64,000 bases of DNA. Source: Acanthacorydalis orientalis (taxonomy: Eukaryota; Arthropoda; Insecta; Megaloptera; Corydalidae). This document shows positions 13,454 through 24,593 of the stretch, one piece after another. The stretch's first letter is position 1, and every line of letters starts with the position of its first letter. The stretch spans positions 17,772,422 through 17,836,421 of the forward strand of contig CM068319.1 in NCBI GenBank assembly GCA_034766995.1, read 5' to 3'. Made by a program: the position numbers and the translations under genes. Below the pieces are notes generated by a model, which saw only the letters and a list, made by a program, of their open reading frames with translations, did no database searches and had not been told where the DNA came from.

Positions 13454-14257
13454 CAGTAGGGTATGCTAGAACGAACGTAATTCATTCTAGAACCTCGTTC
13501 TTTAGCATCTATTCGATGTAGCATACATAGAAATATATGTAGGGGTAATTTGTTCTAGACTCTTAGCCTAGAACAGCGTTACTATTTAACACAATCATTT
13601 TAACAATATATCTGTAAAAATAATATAAAATTAATTTATTTAACTTTTATAAAGTAAAAAAATCTTTCCTTAGTGAAAATACAAACAAAACTAATAAAAA
13701 TCATAAAAAAATCATAGAGAGACGGGAGGAGAGGAGTTATCATCCTTACTCCTTTTGAGTGACTGTCCTGTGGGGGTTTAACAGTTAGACGGCGGTTGTC
13801 TATCTTTTTCAAGAATCAATCTAGATTTGACTGCTTTATCCTAGATTTTTGGACCCTTTGAAAGTGATACTTCAAGGTGTCATCAAAATGATTAAGGCTT
13901 TTTTTCACAGCAGCAATATTCGAGTGATAATTTTTCATACGTTTTCATGGTTATCCTAGTAAGAAAACACCTCTTTAAGGTCATCAGCTCGAATGCTTTG
14001 ACCTTTTTCTTTGTTCTCGTCCCTGAAAGCTAAACTAACTTTTCTTCAGTGCCTCTTCATTGTGAAGCTCTTATTAGCTCCGCAAATGACAGCTTCTTTA
14101 TGTGGTCATCCACGTTCACATAGATTTTCCTCAGTGCTATGTTGGCGAATATTTGTTTTATTATCTACATTCGTGGTAGAATCTTCTTTTGATTGATTTC
14201 AACTGTTCTTTGTAACATTTTTCGTTCTAACATCGTTCGTTGTCGAATACCCCACTG
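13454..14257 (-). mobile_element. Tigger/pogo-type DNA transposon relic
   Basis: Terminal inverted repeats begin CAGTAGGGTATGCTAGAACG on the left. The complement of the right end begins CAGTGGGGTATTCGACAACG. Both are flanked by TA (13452-13453 and 14258-14259), the expected target-site duplication. The 804-bp element retains only the C-terminal part of a transposase, on the minus strand. A CAGTRGGG terminus, a TA target and the coding tail described in the next entry fit the Tigger branch of pogo elements. It is non-autonomous, lacking the CENP-B-like DNA-binding and most of the DDE domain. Confidence 0.85.
13722..14190 (-). pseudogene. Tigger transposase C-terminal fragment
   Basis: In one minus-strand frame with several in-frame stops, about 14190 to 13940 reads an acidic and basic linker (N-K-E-K-G-Q-S-I-R-A-D-D-L-K-E-V). 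After a TGA near 13915-13925 a second frame reads L-N-H-F-D-D-T-L-K-Y-H-F-Q-R-V-Q-K-S-R and then K-Q-S-N-L-D, a stop, and F-L-K-K. The pattern of an F-x-D/E-x-x-x-x-Y/H-F helix, a basic stretch and Q-x-x-(L/I)-D-x-F-(L/F) is the C-terminal end of Tigger-type DDE proteins. The relic at 19007-19330 carries the same pattern as F-E-V-N-V-I-A-Y-F followed by Q-S-A-L-D-R-F-F. It is too damaged to be functional. Confidence 0.75.
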
Positions 14258-14259
14258 TA

Positions 14260-15179
14260 CTTAGTATAATAATGTCAAAAAAATATTTATTCCGGTATTT
14301 ATTTTCACTCAACTCTAACGCTGGTAAAATTGTATATAACTTGCGTATTTTTGTCAGACCCATAAAATACACATTTATTGCAAACATTTTACGTGTACAC
14401 ATTCAGCAACGACGACGGTGTATTGAAAACGAGTTTACATATCATATAGGTCACCAGAATCATCAAAATTATATCAAACTCGCATTTTGTAAACAAATAT
14501 TTCCATATATCACGCTATTGAATGAAACGAGGCCAACGTTTATACGCAAAGATGATCAGAAAGTAATTAATTTGTGAAGAGCAATGGTACGTTTGTTTTT
14601 AGTTGTATGTGTATATAAATAGTTGTATGTGTATAGTAATTATATTATTTAAAAAAGATCATTTCTATGTTGCATTACTGATATCTGATGATTTTGACAT
14701 CTAAAGAAAATAGTTTGATATGATTGTTAATTAAAAATTATCTTGATATGAAAATGATGTTCACATTTGTATACTTTTATAAATATCCATTGAATGTACT
14801 CTATGTATAATTCTTGAAATTAGATATCTCAAAACTAATTATTTTTATTATATTTTCAATGTAATTTTTACAGTTGACTTCATGAACAGTGCTTTTTTTA
14901 TTCCTTTTGCTGATTTCTTTTGTGTTGTGTTTGTGCAACACCGTCTTGAACAATGATCTGTTTTACAAAATATCTAGAAATAATTAGACTGTAACTGTCG
15001 TAAAATTGATTACAATTTTTAATGGTATTGTTTTTTTTTTTGAATTAAGAAATATTCGCAACTATTCATTAATTTAAGACTTGCGATTCTTTTAACTGAT
15101 TACAATATTTTTAATACAATTTGTGAATAGGTACCATCATATTTTATTCCTTGTGTTAGTAATATTTTCAAATATTATT

Positions 15180-15215
<36 letters not shown>

Positions 15216-15229
15216 AATATTTATATATA

Positions 15230-15262
<33 letters not shown>

Positions 15263-15265
15263 TTA

Positions 15266-15329
<64 letters not shown>

Positions 15330-16041
15330 TACATATATCCATCCAAAGCTTCGTTTTCTTCGAATGATTATTTTTAAAAATATGTGTTAGTACCCAAATC
15401 TTAGATAAGTAGTAAAAACATGGTTTAGGTAATTTTTTGTTTAGTGTAAATTTTCTTCATAAGAAGTATTACGCTTTTGTGAAGTCTCTTGTAATTGGTA
15501 GCCTAAATTTGTGGACAAATGAAAACATTTTTTCACTTTGTGCAAAAAAACCTTATTTAATTTAGTTTTAAATATAATACAGAAAAGCATAACTTGTTTA
15601 AAATATTTCTTTCTTATACGAGCTTACGTTTACTGAAAGATTTAAGAAATATTTGTAATTAATTCGTCATCGTGGATGATGCATAATTATAAAGGGTTCT
15701 TTTTCGTTTATTTCATAGAAATATATATTTTCTCATGGAAGAATTTGCGACGCCACGAAATGAAGCTTCACCACTTGAAAGACTTGAATATTGCACATGT
15801 ATATTATCTTTGTTGAATAAACGTGGAGACAATAATGTGGTGTGGAAATATCTTTTGTGGTAGCATAAACGCTTCTGTGAAACCGCTGTAGTAGTCTAAA
15901 ATGCTCAAAAAAAAAACTTTAATAATTTAAATCTTGATAAAGACTTATACTAATTTTTGTTCAATTTTAACCTCGAATTCAGTCAGCGTTACTATCAAAC
16001 GAATACTTTTTAAATTTTTTCCTAACATTTTGACTCATAAC
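14260..16041. other. AT-rich stretch after the Tigger relic
   Basis: 14272-14577 is open for 101 codons on the plus strand but shows no motif, and the minus strand is also partly open; I read it as chance. A very long compound microsatellite occupies 15180-15338. Confidence 0.4.
15180..15338. repeat. (GT)n-(TA)n-(CA)n compound microsatellite
   Basis: Starts with about ten GT units, passes through TA runs broken by AAATATT and TTTATTT blocks, and ends in ACACACAC and ATACATA. Confidence 0.95.
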
Positions 16042-16058
16042 TTAACACATCCGGCCAG

Positions 16059-16076
16059 ATGACGAAAATTCGTCAT
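16059..16076. repeat. 18-bp perfect palindrome
   Basis: ATGACGAA-AA-TTCGTCAT, about 15 bp inside the putative left end of the element at 16046. Confidence 0.9.
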
Positions 16077-16374
16077 TGGCGACTTGCAGTAAATGAATGA
16101 CTCGTTTTTTTTAAATTCAAATTAATTAAAATGAATTTTTTTACTTATCAGATATTTCTATGCAAAAGCTATTTTTAGCTTTAATTGCGTCACTTAATGG
16201 CACAAACGTAAAACAAATTCGTTTAACAATATATTACTCGATGCTGTTTACAGAAGTACTTTATTCAAAGATAAAGCGCTTGTGTGCATATATTTAAAAA
16301 ATTGCAAGAATATTTTAGCTTATCTATTTCCTTCCTATTTATCTATTTTTTTCAAATAATAAAATATACCTAAA

Positions 16375-16461
16375 ATGGAGAGGGAAAAAGAATTAGAAGA
16401 AATTTGTGCAGATAATTTACCAGAGTGTCGTAATGATATTGAAGATCTTGTAAAAATGTAA
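16375..16461 (+). pseudogene. possible piggyBac transposase N-terminus
   Basis: 28 codons beginning M-E-R-E-K-E-L-E-E-I and continuing acidic and then D-I-E-D-L-V-K-M before TAA. Acidic N-termini are usual in piggyBac transposases, and the position in the first half of a TTAA-flanked unit fits. It is far shorter than a transposase of roughly 550-600 residues, and nothing downstream continues it in a readable way. Confidence 0.35.
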
Positions 16462-16955
16462 TTTTGATAGAACGCTAGTGCCTGACAGTGATGTTATGTA
16501 TTGTTAAAATAAAACCCCTACGTTTAATTCTTTTACAGTTTAGTGATTCTTAAGATGCCGGCCTTTGGGCGACGGCGATACATAAAATGCTTGTCACATA
16601 TGTTAAGAAAGGGATGGTAATGTGATTTGCACTTTTTTAAAGTAGATATATTTTATGTGAAGATGTCACTATATTTTTAACAAAATGCAGAAGAAAAAGA
16701 CATATTTGTGAATAGACTTCGACTCTATGTTTTCCCAGTATTATCGTTTCTAACACACGTACACGTTGGGATCCATACTTTTAATTATACTCCTTTGATG
16801 TCAATAACATGAAGTTTTAACGCTAATAAAGGAAATTATAAAAAGTTCAAATCTTTACAGTTATAGTTAAGATTTTGTTCCTGGATTATAGACATTTTAA
16901 TGAGAAAAAAGTAAAAGAAATGAAATAAAAAATGATATACACGTATCGTGAAACA

Positions 16956-16967
16956 TCTCTCTCTCTC

Positions 16968-17008
<41 letters not shown>
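16956..17008. repeat. (CT)n-(TA)n compound microsatellite
   Basis: Short CT run joined to a TA array. Confidence 0.93.
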
Positions 17009-17013
<5 letters not shown>

Positions 17014-17438
17014 ATAAATCTCAATAATGTGATAGAAAATGTATTTTTTAGTTTATTACAATGCAACACATTGTAAATTCAAACATGTTCCAAAAGAAAA
17101 TTAGCCAATAGAATGTAAAGTAATACAAAATAAGGTTTTGTTTAGTGAAACTGTGGAAAGCTGCAGAGCACATGAAAACAGTTAACGACCTAGCTGAAGA
17201 TTAAGGTGGCAACCTCAATGCCGTACTAAGATATAGTACGTTAATTACCCACCCATCTAACAACAAATGTGTTTCAACCCTCGGATGCTGTTTGAACTAA
17301 ATAGGCAAGAATATGTACAGTTCTTAGTTAACGGACCGAGAAGGAAAGGTCAAGATTACAGAAAGAAACATTGTTGAGATAACACATAAAATGTATGGGT
17401 TTAACTAGAACATATTTCACATTGACATATACACACAC

Positions 17439-17440
<2 letters not shown>

Positions 17441-17493
<53 letters not shown>
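17441..17493. repeat. (TA)n microsatellite
   Basis: Uninterrupted TA array of about 50 bp, preceded by an ACACACAC remnant. Confidence 0.95.
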
Positions 17494-17497
<4 letters not shown>

Positions 17498-18252
17498 TTA
17501 ATGTCATTTTATAAACTATACAGCGGTTTTTGTGACACATGAGCTATTGTTGATAAGTAAATTAAATTTTATGAAAGGAAAATTAATCATGTAGAACAAA
17601 TTCCGTTATCCAAACAGTCAAGTGAAAATAGTTCTTTCAACTCGAGCATATATACAAACATTCGACAGTTTGGCGAGGGTATGTTTGTTTTTGGTTCTAT
17701 ATGTTTGTGAATGAACCTTTTTGATAATGAACTTCAATTAAAACTCATTACGAATTTGCAGAACAGATTGGCATTTATATAAGCAATCGTATGGGTTTCT
17801 ACCGAAAAGTTGTAGCCGGATATATAGGAAATTTTAACGCTTTGAAACAATTTATAAATTAAATAATAATATTAATAAAATTTTATTGATTCTACACTAT
17901 ATTCTTATTTTCTTATAATGTACATGTTATTGTTTTTATATTACATTTGAGAAATCATTTTTTTTTTAGTATAACTATAAATTTCAGTGCTGTTATAATA
18001 ATTTTAGATTATTTTATTTTGGTTTAGATTATGTAAAAACAATCTGTACCTTTCACTGTAGCTTATTCATTCAAACTTCTTAAATTACTATTTGAGTTGT
18101 TTATTAAAAATATGTATTTATGATAAAAGTATCTTTTACTCTGACTATATTCTAATCGTATGATTAAACAATGACTTCATTTGAATACTGATATTTAAAA
18201 AATGAAATTGTTTCAGAGAAATATATTTGTAAGACAGTGATGTCAGTGTCTT

Positions 18253-18287
18253 TATATATATATATATATATATATTTCTACACATTT

Positions 18288-18339
<52 letters not shown>
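18253..18339. repeat. paired (TA)n microsatellites
   Basis: Two TA arrays (18253-18276 and 18292-18339) separated by 15 bp. Confidence 0.93.
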
Positions 18340-18342
<3 letters not shown>

Positions 18343-19006
18343 ATAAAATAAACTTGACTTATATGATAGTTAAATTAGTAGTTAGACTTTTTTTAATTTT
18401 ATTTCGGGCTCTGCTTTAATAAGCATTAATTTATATTACTGTGAAGTGTACATATATGGTATGTATACTTCTCGGTTTTAAGTTCATTATTTGATAACCT
18501 TTCTGTTGCTTTACAATATAAGTATTGAGTTAGGTGATTTTTATTTTGGTTTTCATCGCAATTTTTGATCTGGAACTGAATTTCTTCTTTTGCAGTCGTA
18601 ACACTTCAGTCTAAAGCTTGGTCTAATTGTTACCAATACTTTTGTGTTGTCCTGCAGACAACGAAAAGTCATGATTAAAAATGTTCAATTAATGCTTATT
18701 GACTAATTTTGATTGTTGCTTATGCTCATTTCGATAACGATACTGACGTTGTTTCTTGAAACAGTCGTTGTATAAAGTACTTATAATATGTAAATCTTCT
18801 AATTGGTGCAAAACCGCCAAAATATTAACCGTATATTAGATAAAATTTAAATATAAAGGTACTTATATAAGAAATGAAAAAAATATATATTGTTTTACTT
18901 TTCGGTGCTAATAATCTTTTTTTATTCCATGATCCACACAAGCAATTTACTAATACCGGTCTTTAGAGGAAAATCGCCACCCGTAAAGATTCTTGGTAAT
19001 TCACTA

Positions 19007-19330
19007 CTAAGAAGAGAAATCGATTCTAGCCTTTTTCGTGACACTGGCACTTGATTGGGAGGAAGTTGAGGCTTTGGTGAAAAATCTATCCAGAGCAGAC
19101 TGCCTCTGCCTATTTCTTTTTAATTTGTAAAAGTAGGCAATCACGTTGACCTCAAACTGGCACATATGAACTTCAGCCTTTTCAATATCCGGGTGGAATT
19201 TCATTTTTACTTTTACCAGTTGCCCATGCACTTAACAACGTTTTTAATTCGTCACTACTCATAACGTGTAGGTCTTCAACTTTTTCCTTCCCACTATTTT
19301 TCTCCCCCTCATTCACCTCATCCAACTGCT
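19007..19330 (-). pseudogene. Tigger-like transposase C-terminus
   Basis: Minus strand. 19330 to about 19180 reads an acidic and polar linker in one frame (Q-L-D-E-V-N-E-G-E then M-S-S-D-E-L-K-T-L-L). After one frameshift, 19198-19007 reads K-F-H-P-D-I-E-K-A-E and F-E-V-N-V-I-A-Y-F-Y-K-L-K-R-N-R. It then reads R-Q-S-A-L-D-R-F-F-T-K and a Ser-rich tail ending at a TAG at 19009-19007. This matches the known C-terminal layout of Tigger-derived proteins: an H-P-x-(K/I) start, a helix with a conserved Tyr-Phe, a basic stretch and the Q-x-(S/T)-L-D-x-F-F motif. No element ends were found within about 500 bp. The upstream flank (19330-19560) is GC-rich enough to be more of the same relic, but frames are broken. 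Confidence 0.78.
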
Positions 19331-19646
19331 GACATTACTTGTGCCTTCAGTATACTTTTTATCACTTTATACTGCCCAAAAACATGTCGAATCTGTGAAT
19401 GATACACGAGAAGGGGCTTTAATTTGAAATCACCACATGCATTAGACACTAGCACTGTTAATGTCTCTCATGGATTTGTGTCTAGGTAAACCGGATTCTT
19501 CCTTTGTTACGACCGAGCTTCATGAATCCCGGTCATTGTGCTGTCAGTCGTTCGGCGAGGGTCTACTATATTCTGATTGTTGATATCCATCGGAATTGAT
19601 TGATAATAATAGTATTGTACTGTCAAATATATGAATTAATTTAAGA

Positions 19647-19654
<8 letters not shown>
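19331..19654. other. GC-richer flank of the Tigger relic
   Basis: Clearly less AT-rich than the region beyond 19650. Frames are closed and I cannot extract a protein; likely the continuation of the same decayed element. Confidence 0.35.

Positions 19655-19701
<47 letters not shown>
19655..19701. repeat. (CATA)-(TA)n microsatellite
   Basis: Two CATA units followed by a pure TA array. Confidence 0.94.
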
Positions 19702-19706
<5 letters not shown>

Positions 19707-19869
19707 ATCAAACAATAGTCGATTCTGCTATAATAGTTTCGAATGGCACGCTAAAAGATAATTATGTCAGAAATTTATTCATAGTTACTATCGGTGCTGT
19801 TTATCTTGCTTTAGAATCATGAATCCAAGTCATCAAATAAAAAAATGAATTATCAATTCGAAGTCATCG

Positions 19870-19943
<74 letters not shown>

Positions 19944-20002
19944 ATATATATATATATATATATTTTATATATATATATATATAGTATATATATATATATA
20001 TA

Positions 20003-20091
<89 letters not shown>
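19870..20091. repeat. very long phased (TA)n array
   Basis: About 220 bp. TA runs are broken at intervals by TATTTTATA, TATTATA and TAGTATA steps, giving a higher-order pattern not seen in the plain arrays. It produces a spurious 87-codon Tyr/Ile frame. Confidence 0.95.
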
Positions 20092-20092
<1 letters not shown>

Positions 20093-21070
20093 TCATTGCC
20101 TATTTTAATTTATATGAATGCATATTTACTTACTTAATCACAATTAAGATTTATTTATGTGTACACGCGAACATAATTAACATTTGTAAAAGAAGTCATA
20201 ATATTTCTAATCTTTGAGCAACAATAGTTATTAATTACAATTTGCAGAAAACAATGTCATATTTATGATATAATTGGCTTTATTTATAATTCATTATGCG
20301 ATAAATAATTATTTTCCGAACATGATACTATTATTTATGATTTTGATTACCTTTTACTTTCAGACACATTGTATACCGTTATGTTTAATCTGCGAAAAAT
20401 CATCAATATAAACCACTTTTGAGGAAATTGTATGATGCCCCATACCAGTACCCTTGTTATTGTACATTTAACATCAGTGTGTTTTTTGTTATTCGACCGG
20501 AATTATTTCACTTTACTGATATTGTTTTCAATATCAAGGTGTAGTTAAATACAGGATATTATGTTTAAAAGTATCAAGTTCTAAAATCACATTCTGTTTA
20601 AACGCATTCATACTACCGAAAATAAAATAAAACTCATCCATTATTGGATGTATGTTGAAAATTGGTTAAACGTACACTCTTCCGGTTGTTAGAGAGAGGT
20701 CTTTTGAATTGGTCAGCCGGTGAAAATATCAGATATATAAATGGAATTTTGTAAAATCACCTCCACATATACACATGTACACAAATATATATTTATCTGG
20801 CTTACTTGTACTGTAACCTTCGCAGATAATGTTTGGACTTAAATAAAAAGTTTAAAAAAATAACTGTTAATAATTAATGACATTTGAATTTCAATCGGGT
20901 TTTTCTTTACTTAAAATTGTAATTATGTTTTTCTCCGTATATTTAGAGAAAAACAAGATTCACCAAAGCATGACAATCTTTTTTAGTTTTAAGTTGTTTC
21001 ATTCTATATACTATAGATATTTGAAAGATACTGTACATATTTGTTTCTATGTATATATTATTTTTATGAA
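20092..21070. other. AT-rich stretch before candidate microexon A
   Basis: No gene or repeat recognised. As the plus-strand upstream flank of microexon A it would be intron. Confidence 0.4.
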
Positions 21071-21114
21071 TAGTTTTGCATTTAATTTAATTCATATTTT
21101 TCTTTTTGTTACAG
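21071..21114 (+). promoter_or_regulatory. 3' splice site of candidate microexon A
   Basis: A TAATTTAATTCAT branch-point-like region is followed by TTTTTCTTTTTGTTACAG. The last 31 bases match the corresponding region before microexon B (50778-50808) at 25 positions, including all but one base of the final CTTTTTGTT(A/G)CAG. Confidence 0.6.
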
Positions 21115-21148
21115 GTAAGTTGAACATTTTGTCATTTTGTCGAGTAAC
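21115..21148 (+). CDS. candidate microexon A with ratchet site
   Basis: Thirty-four bases between a strong acceptor (CAG at 21112-21114) and a donor (AAC|GTAAGT at 21148-21154). The exon itself starts GTAAGT, so the acceptor and a consensus donor are juxtaposed as CAG|GTAAGT, the form of a recursive-splicing ratchet point. Read with one base from a preceding exon, it encodes (G)-K-L-N-I-L-S-F-C-R-V-(T). The only similar sequence in the window is microexon B, which encodes (G)-K-L-N-I-F-T-I-R-V-(T). Starting with Gly-Lys is also what Drosophila Ubx microexons do, because G|GTAAG forces it; the rest does not resemble Ubx. The 34-nt length is 1 mod 3, like B. Host gene unknown. The alternative is a non-coding recursive-splicing exon. 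Confidence 0.55.
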
Positions 21149-21178
21149 GTAAGTGAAAATTTGAATTAAAAAATATAT

Positions 21179-22254
21179 TCTTTTAAAAGACTTCTTAAAG
21201 TAACACAAAATATTTTGAAGTTCAATTTTTTTATTTTATTTTTTTAATGTTTAATAATATAGTTTAGAATGTTTGTTGAGCTCAATTCCTTGATTCCAGT
21301 TATTATCTTTTCAAGCTTATCTAGTAAGAAACAAGTACTTATTTCTTTGTCCAGTGACAATCTTTACCTTTGTCTCGAAGCTGTTAATCAATGATTGAAT
21401 TTATGAAAGTCAGAAGTACAATAGCGGTTCTAATTCTTTTCAAATGTGAACATTTCGATTATCTCTTGAATGATTTAATCAAAATTATGATTTTAAAATG
21501 TAAATCAATGTTTTTGTTTCAACAAATTAGTTATACTTTTCTGTGTATACTCACTTCTTATTTGAGTGGCTTTTTTTTTTATTAAACTAGCTATTCATGT
21601 TATCCATTTTAAAATTCTTCATAAGTCTAATTAAAATGTATTTTGATTGGTGTTATCGTTAACAATGTTTTAATATGTAATTTTGATTTTTTCTACTCCA
21701 GAAAGTATTTGTTATTTAGAAAATTCTTCATAATTGCCACATCCAGCTTATTTTTTTGTCATTATTTCGTCTTATTTTAAAATAAGTGATTCACCATATG
21801 ATTGAAAAAAAAATATCGTCTAATGTTTCTTTATGACTTATTTCTTTGTAACCAATTGTTTTAAATCTCTTCTCATTCAGTTACGTTTTTAATAACGTCC
21901 ATTCAAAAATATTTATTACATCAGATTCGAAAATACAATCATTTTTTTTAATTGGAAGCGTTGGTGAAAAGTGCATAGACGCTTTTTTATATCGATTCTA
22001 TTTAAACATTAATTCAAAATGCTGATGTATATACATGATTAATTTTCTTATAAATTTTTAATATTTAGAATGTTAGTCTCTGATTGATAATTGGATCATA
22101 CTCCTGTCACAGTAATCAGTACACTGAAAAAAATATGAATATATTTATATGTCAGATAATTTAATGCCATATTTATTCCAATGGACATTTTTTTTATTTT
22201 GACAATTTTTTTTATTTAAGACAAGTATGTAATATTGTTGTAAATATTAAAAAA

Positions 22255-22297
<43 letters not shown>

Positions 22298-22933
22298 TTA
22301 AGAACAATACAATAAAATACAATACAAGAAAAATTATAATACCGTTACATGTAAATATGCCGGTATAAGTTATCTCAAAACAGTGCTGGTACTGCTCAAA
22401 AAGGTACTAATTGCCACCTTAAGTGGAGGAACAACTTCATTAACCATTTCTTATCATATATAAAACAATCGTCGATGGAATTAATATAGAGATTTATTTC
22501 TGTGAGAGATATATTATTGATTCTTAACTAATATTGAATTCATAAAATTTTTGATTAACAAAAAAATGAAAATTAGTGATATTTTTTGTGATATCATTAT
22601 TTTTAATGCAGACAAAACATAGTAAAATGTTTTTTGTTTCTATATTAGCTGTAAGTTTAATAATAGTTTCACAGTTGAGCTATTTTTAATTTTAGTTTAA
22701 AAGTTGTTTAATTATCTGTATTGTATTTTGTTTCGAATGTATTTAATCTCTATGTAAAAAAATATAAAAATAATGCACGAAACGAACCGTATTCCAATTT
22801 GTACATTCATGTATGATGACTAGAATACAAAATCAGGCTGAATACACGTATTAGTTTATCTGACTGTTATTTCGGCCTTAAACAGTTTCCAGACCTATCT
22901 AAATAAAGCACAACATAAACAAATGGCGGACTA
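21179..22933. other. AT-rich stretch
   Basis: No coding signal. A TA array lies at 22257-22294 and a slightly GC-richer patch at 22340-22440. Confidence 0.45.
22257..22294. repeat. (TA)n microsatellite
   Basis: 38-bp pure TA array. Confidence 0.94.
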
Positions 22934-22990
22934 GTACAGTGGCTATAGCTTTAAAACTAACCGTATGGAGGTCTGGGTTTTGTAGTTAAC
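22934..22990 (+). repeat. possible tRNA-derived SINE head
   Basis: Contains AGTGGCTATAGC, then AACCGTATGGAGGTCTGGG and TTTTG. The spacing and wording resemble the A-box and B-box region of a tRNA-derived SINE whose GTTCGA has decayed. There is no clear tail or target-site duplication, so this is tentative. Confidence 0.3.
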
Positions 22991-24518
22991 ACAGTATGTT
23001 GTTTGTGTTACATGCATATAGAGTAGAATGTATACATACGTAACGTTTCAATTTACATATTACAGATGTTCTCAATGCGTTTGCAAAGGTGAATCCGGAA
23101 CTATTTCATGTTTTCATAATAGCACAATAAAATTTTAACGAATATCTATCAAAATATACAAGATGGAAATAAGTTCGGTTCGCTCTTCACAATGTTATTG
23201 TTAATTAGAAATTGCGTCAAACACTTACACGGATTTGATTTGTTTGTTATTTGTACGGAATATTTCTGTGAAAAATGTTTTACAGAACTATAAAATCAGA
23301 AGATACGGTTCGGTTTGATTACATGATTAGATTTGATGTGCAGTTTGTTGTTATGAATAAACAAAAATATACGCTGCAGAGAAACTGTTTGACGATTTAT
23401 TAAATATTGAATGATTTTTTTGAATGAAACTTTTAATATAACAGATTTCATATTTCGTATTCTGATTTAATTGAGACAAAAACTTTATAACTGTATTCTT
23501 TTTTTTGTTGTATTAAGAAAAATAAACTACTGATATTTGTGTTGAAATCTAACACAGATCTGCATGAAATGATCTAAAAAAATAATTGAAATGTTGATTA
23601 CATCACAATTATAGGCTGACACCGTGGCTAGATTTACTTTTAAAATAAAAAAAGTAACATCGATACTTTTCTTTATGAAATATTAAAAATAATTGATTAT
23701 TTTGTAAAAATTTTTTTGAACAATGGCGCTCTGATGATACAGCTCGTCGTTGAAGTAGGCATAAGCAAAAATTAATTATTGATCTTTTGTGGTTTTTGGA
23801 TTGAATGAACAATTTATTTCTGAAAGTATCAAAATATTGTATAATCAGTTATTACATTCTATAATCCATTCATTTATGTTTTAAATTTCATCATTATTTT
23901 AATAATAAAAAATTATTTTCAAAGTGTTACTTTGAAATAATATATTTATTTTTATATTTTAGTCAACAGCAAAGTCAATTTTTATAATATTACATTTTTT
24001 AACGTACTGAACTACTTTCACACTACAAAAATTCGTAGTAAAATAAATTTAATACATTAACAACCATTTCAAACGTACCAGTTGACAAACAAATGTGTAG
24101 AATGAATACATGATTTTGTAAAAACTGTTATTTTTATTTCAACTGGTAATTCAATTTGTTTGTTCCATGCTTAGAGATCTTGCGTCTTACTAATGCGTTT
24201 GTATGCATGAATTTTACATGCGTATAGCCACGGACAAATACTGTTTATGTGATGAGTGACAAAACGACCCTGATGAGTGGGAAAATACCTCTAGTTCAGT
24301 ATGTTTGAACGAATTGACGAGTGACATTTAAAAATTGTCTGTATGTAGGTTAGTATTCCTAATATTTTTCTTTTATTATTCATACACAGATGTTTCAAAA
24401 CTTTATTTAAAGTAGGAAGAGCTGTTTTTTAAGTTACATTTACTAATAATAAGAGTACACTTTTATTTTCTTTGGAATCAATTATTTAGTAGTACTACGA
24501 TAAGTTATTTTTACCGTA

Positions 24519-24593
<75 letters not shown>

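Larger units (their letters stand above)
16046..16602 (+). mobile_element. possible piggyBac-like element, weak TIRs
   Basis: TTAA at 16042-16045 and 16603-16606 flank 557 bp. The left end starts CACATCCGGCC and the complement of the right end starts CATATGTGAC, so the terminal match is only partial. Subterminal palindromes, typical of this superfamily, are present: 16059-16076 reads ATGACGAAAATTCGTCAT. A short acidic open frame follows. Assigned to piggyBac on TTAA, palindrome and frame together; another TTAA-targeting relic, or chance, is possible. Confidence 0.45.
16607..19006. other. AT-rich non-coding stretch
   Basis: Three TA arrays, and a less AT-rich patch at 17150-17340 containing GGTGGCAACCTCAATGCCGT that I cannot assign. 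No supported gene. Confidence 0.45.

Noticed and set aside
14272..14577. 101-codon plus-strand frame right of the Tigger element
   Set aside because: No domain; the minus strand is partly open too; AT-rich codon content as expected by chance.
20877..21152. 91-codon frame running through microexon A
   Set aside because: The upstream part is low-complexity Phe/Ile sequence and includes the pyrimidine tract; only the 34-nt exon is supported.
22414..22430. TTAAGGTGGCAA match (complement) with 17203-17214
   Set aside because: Only about 12 bases match and flanks do not; too short to call a repeat.
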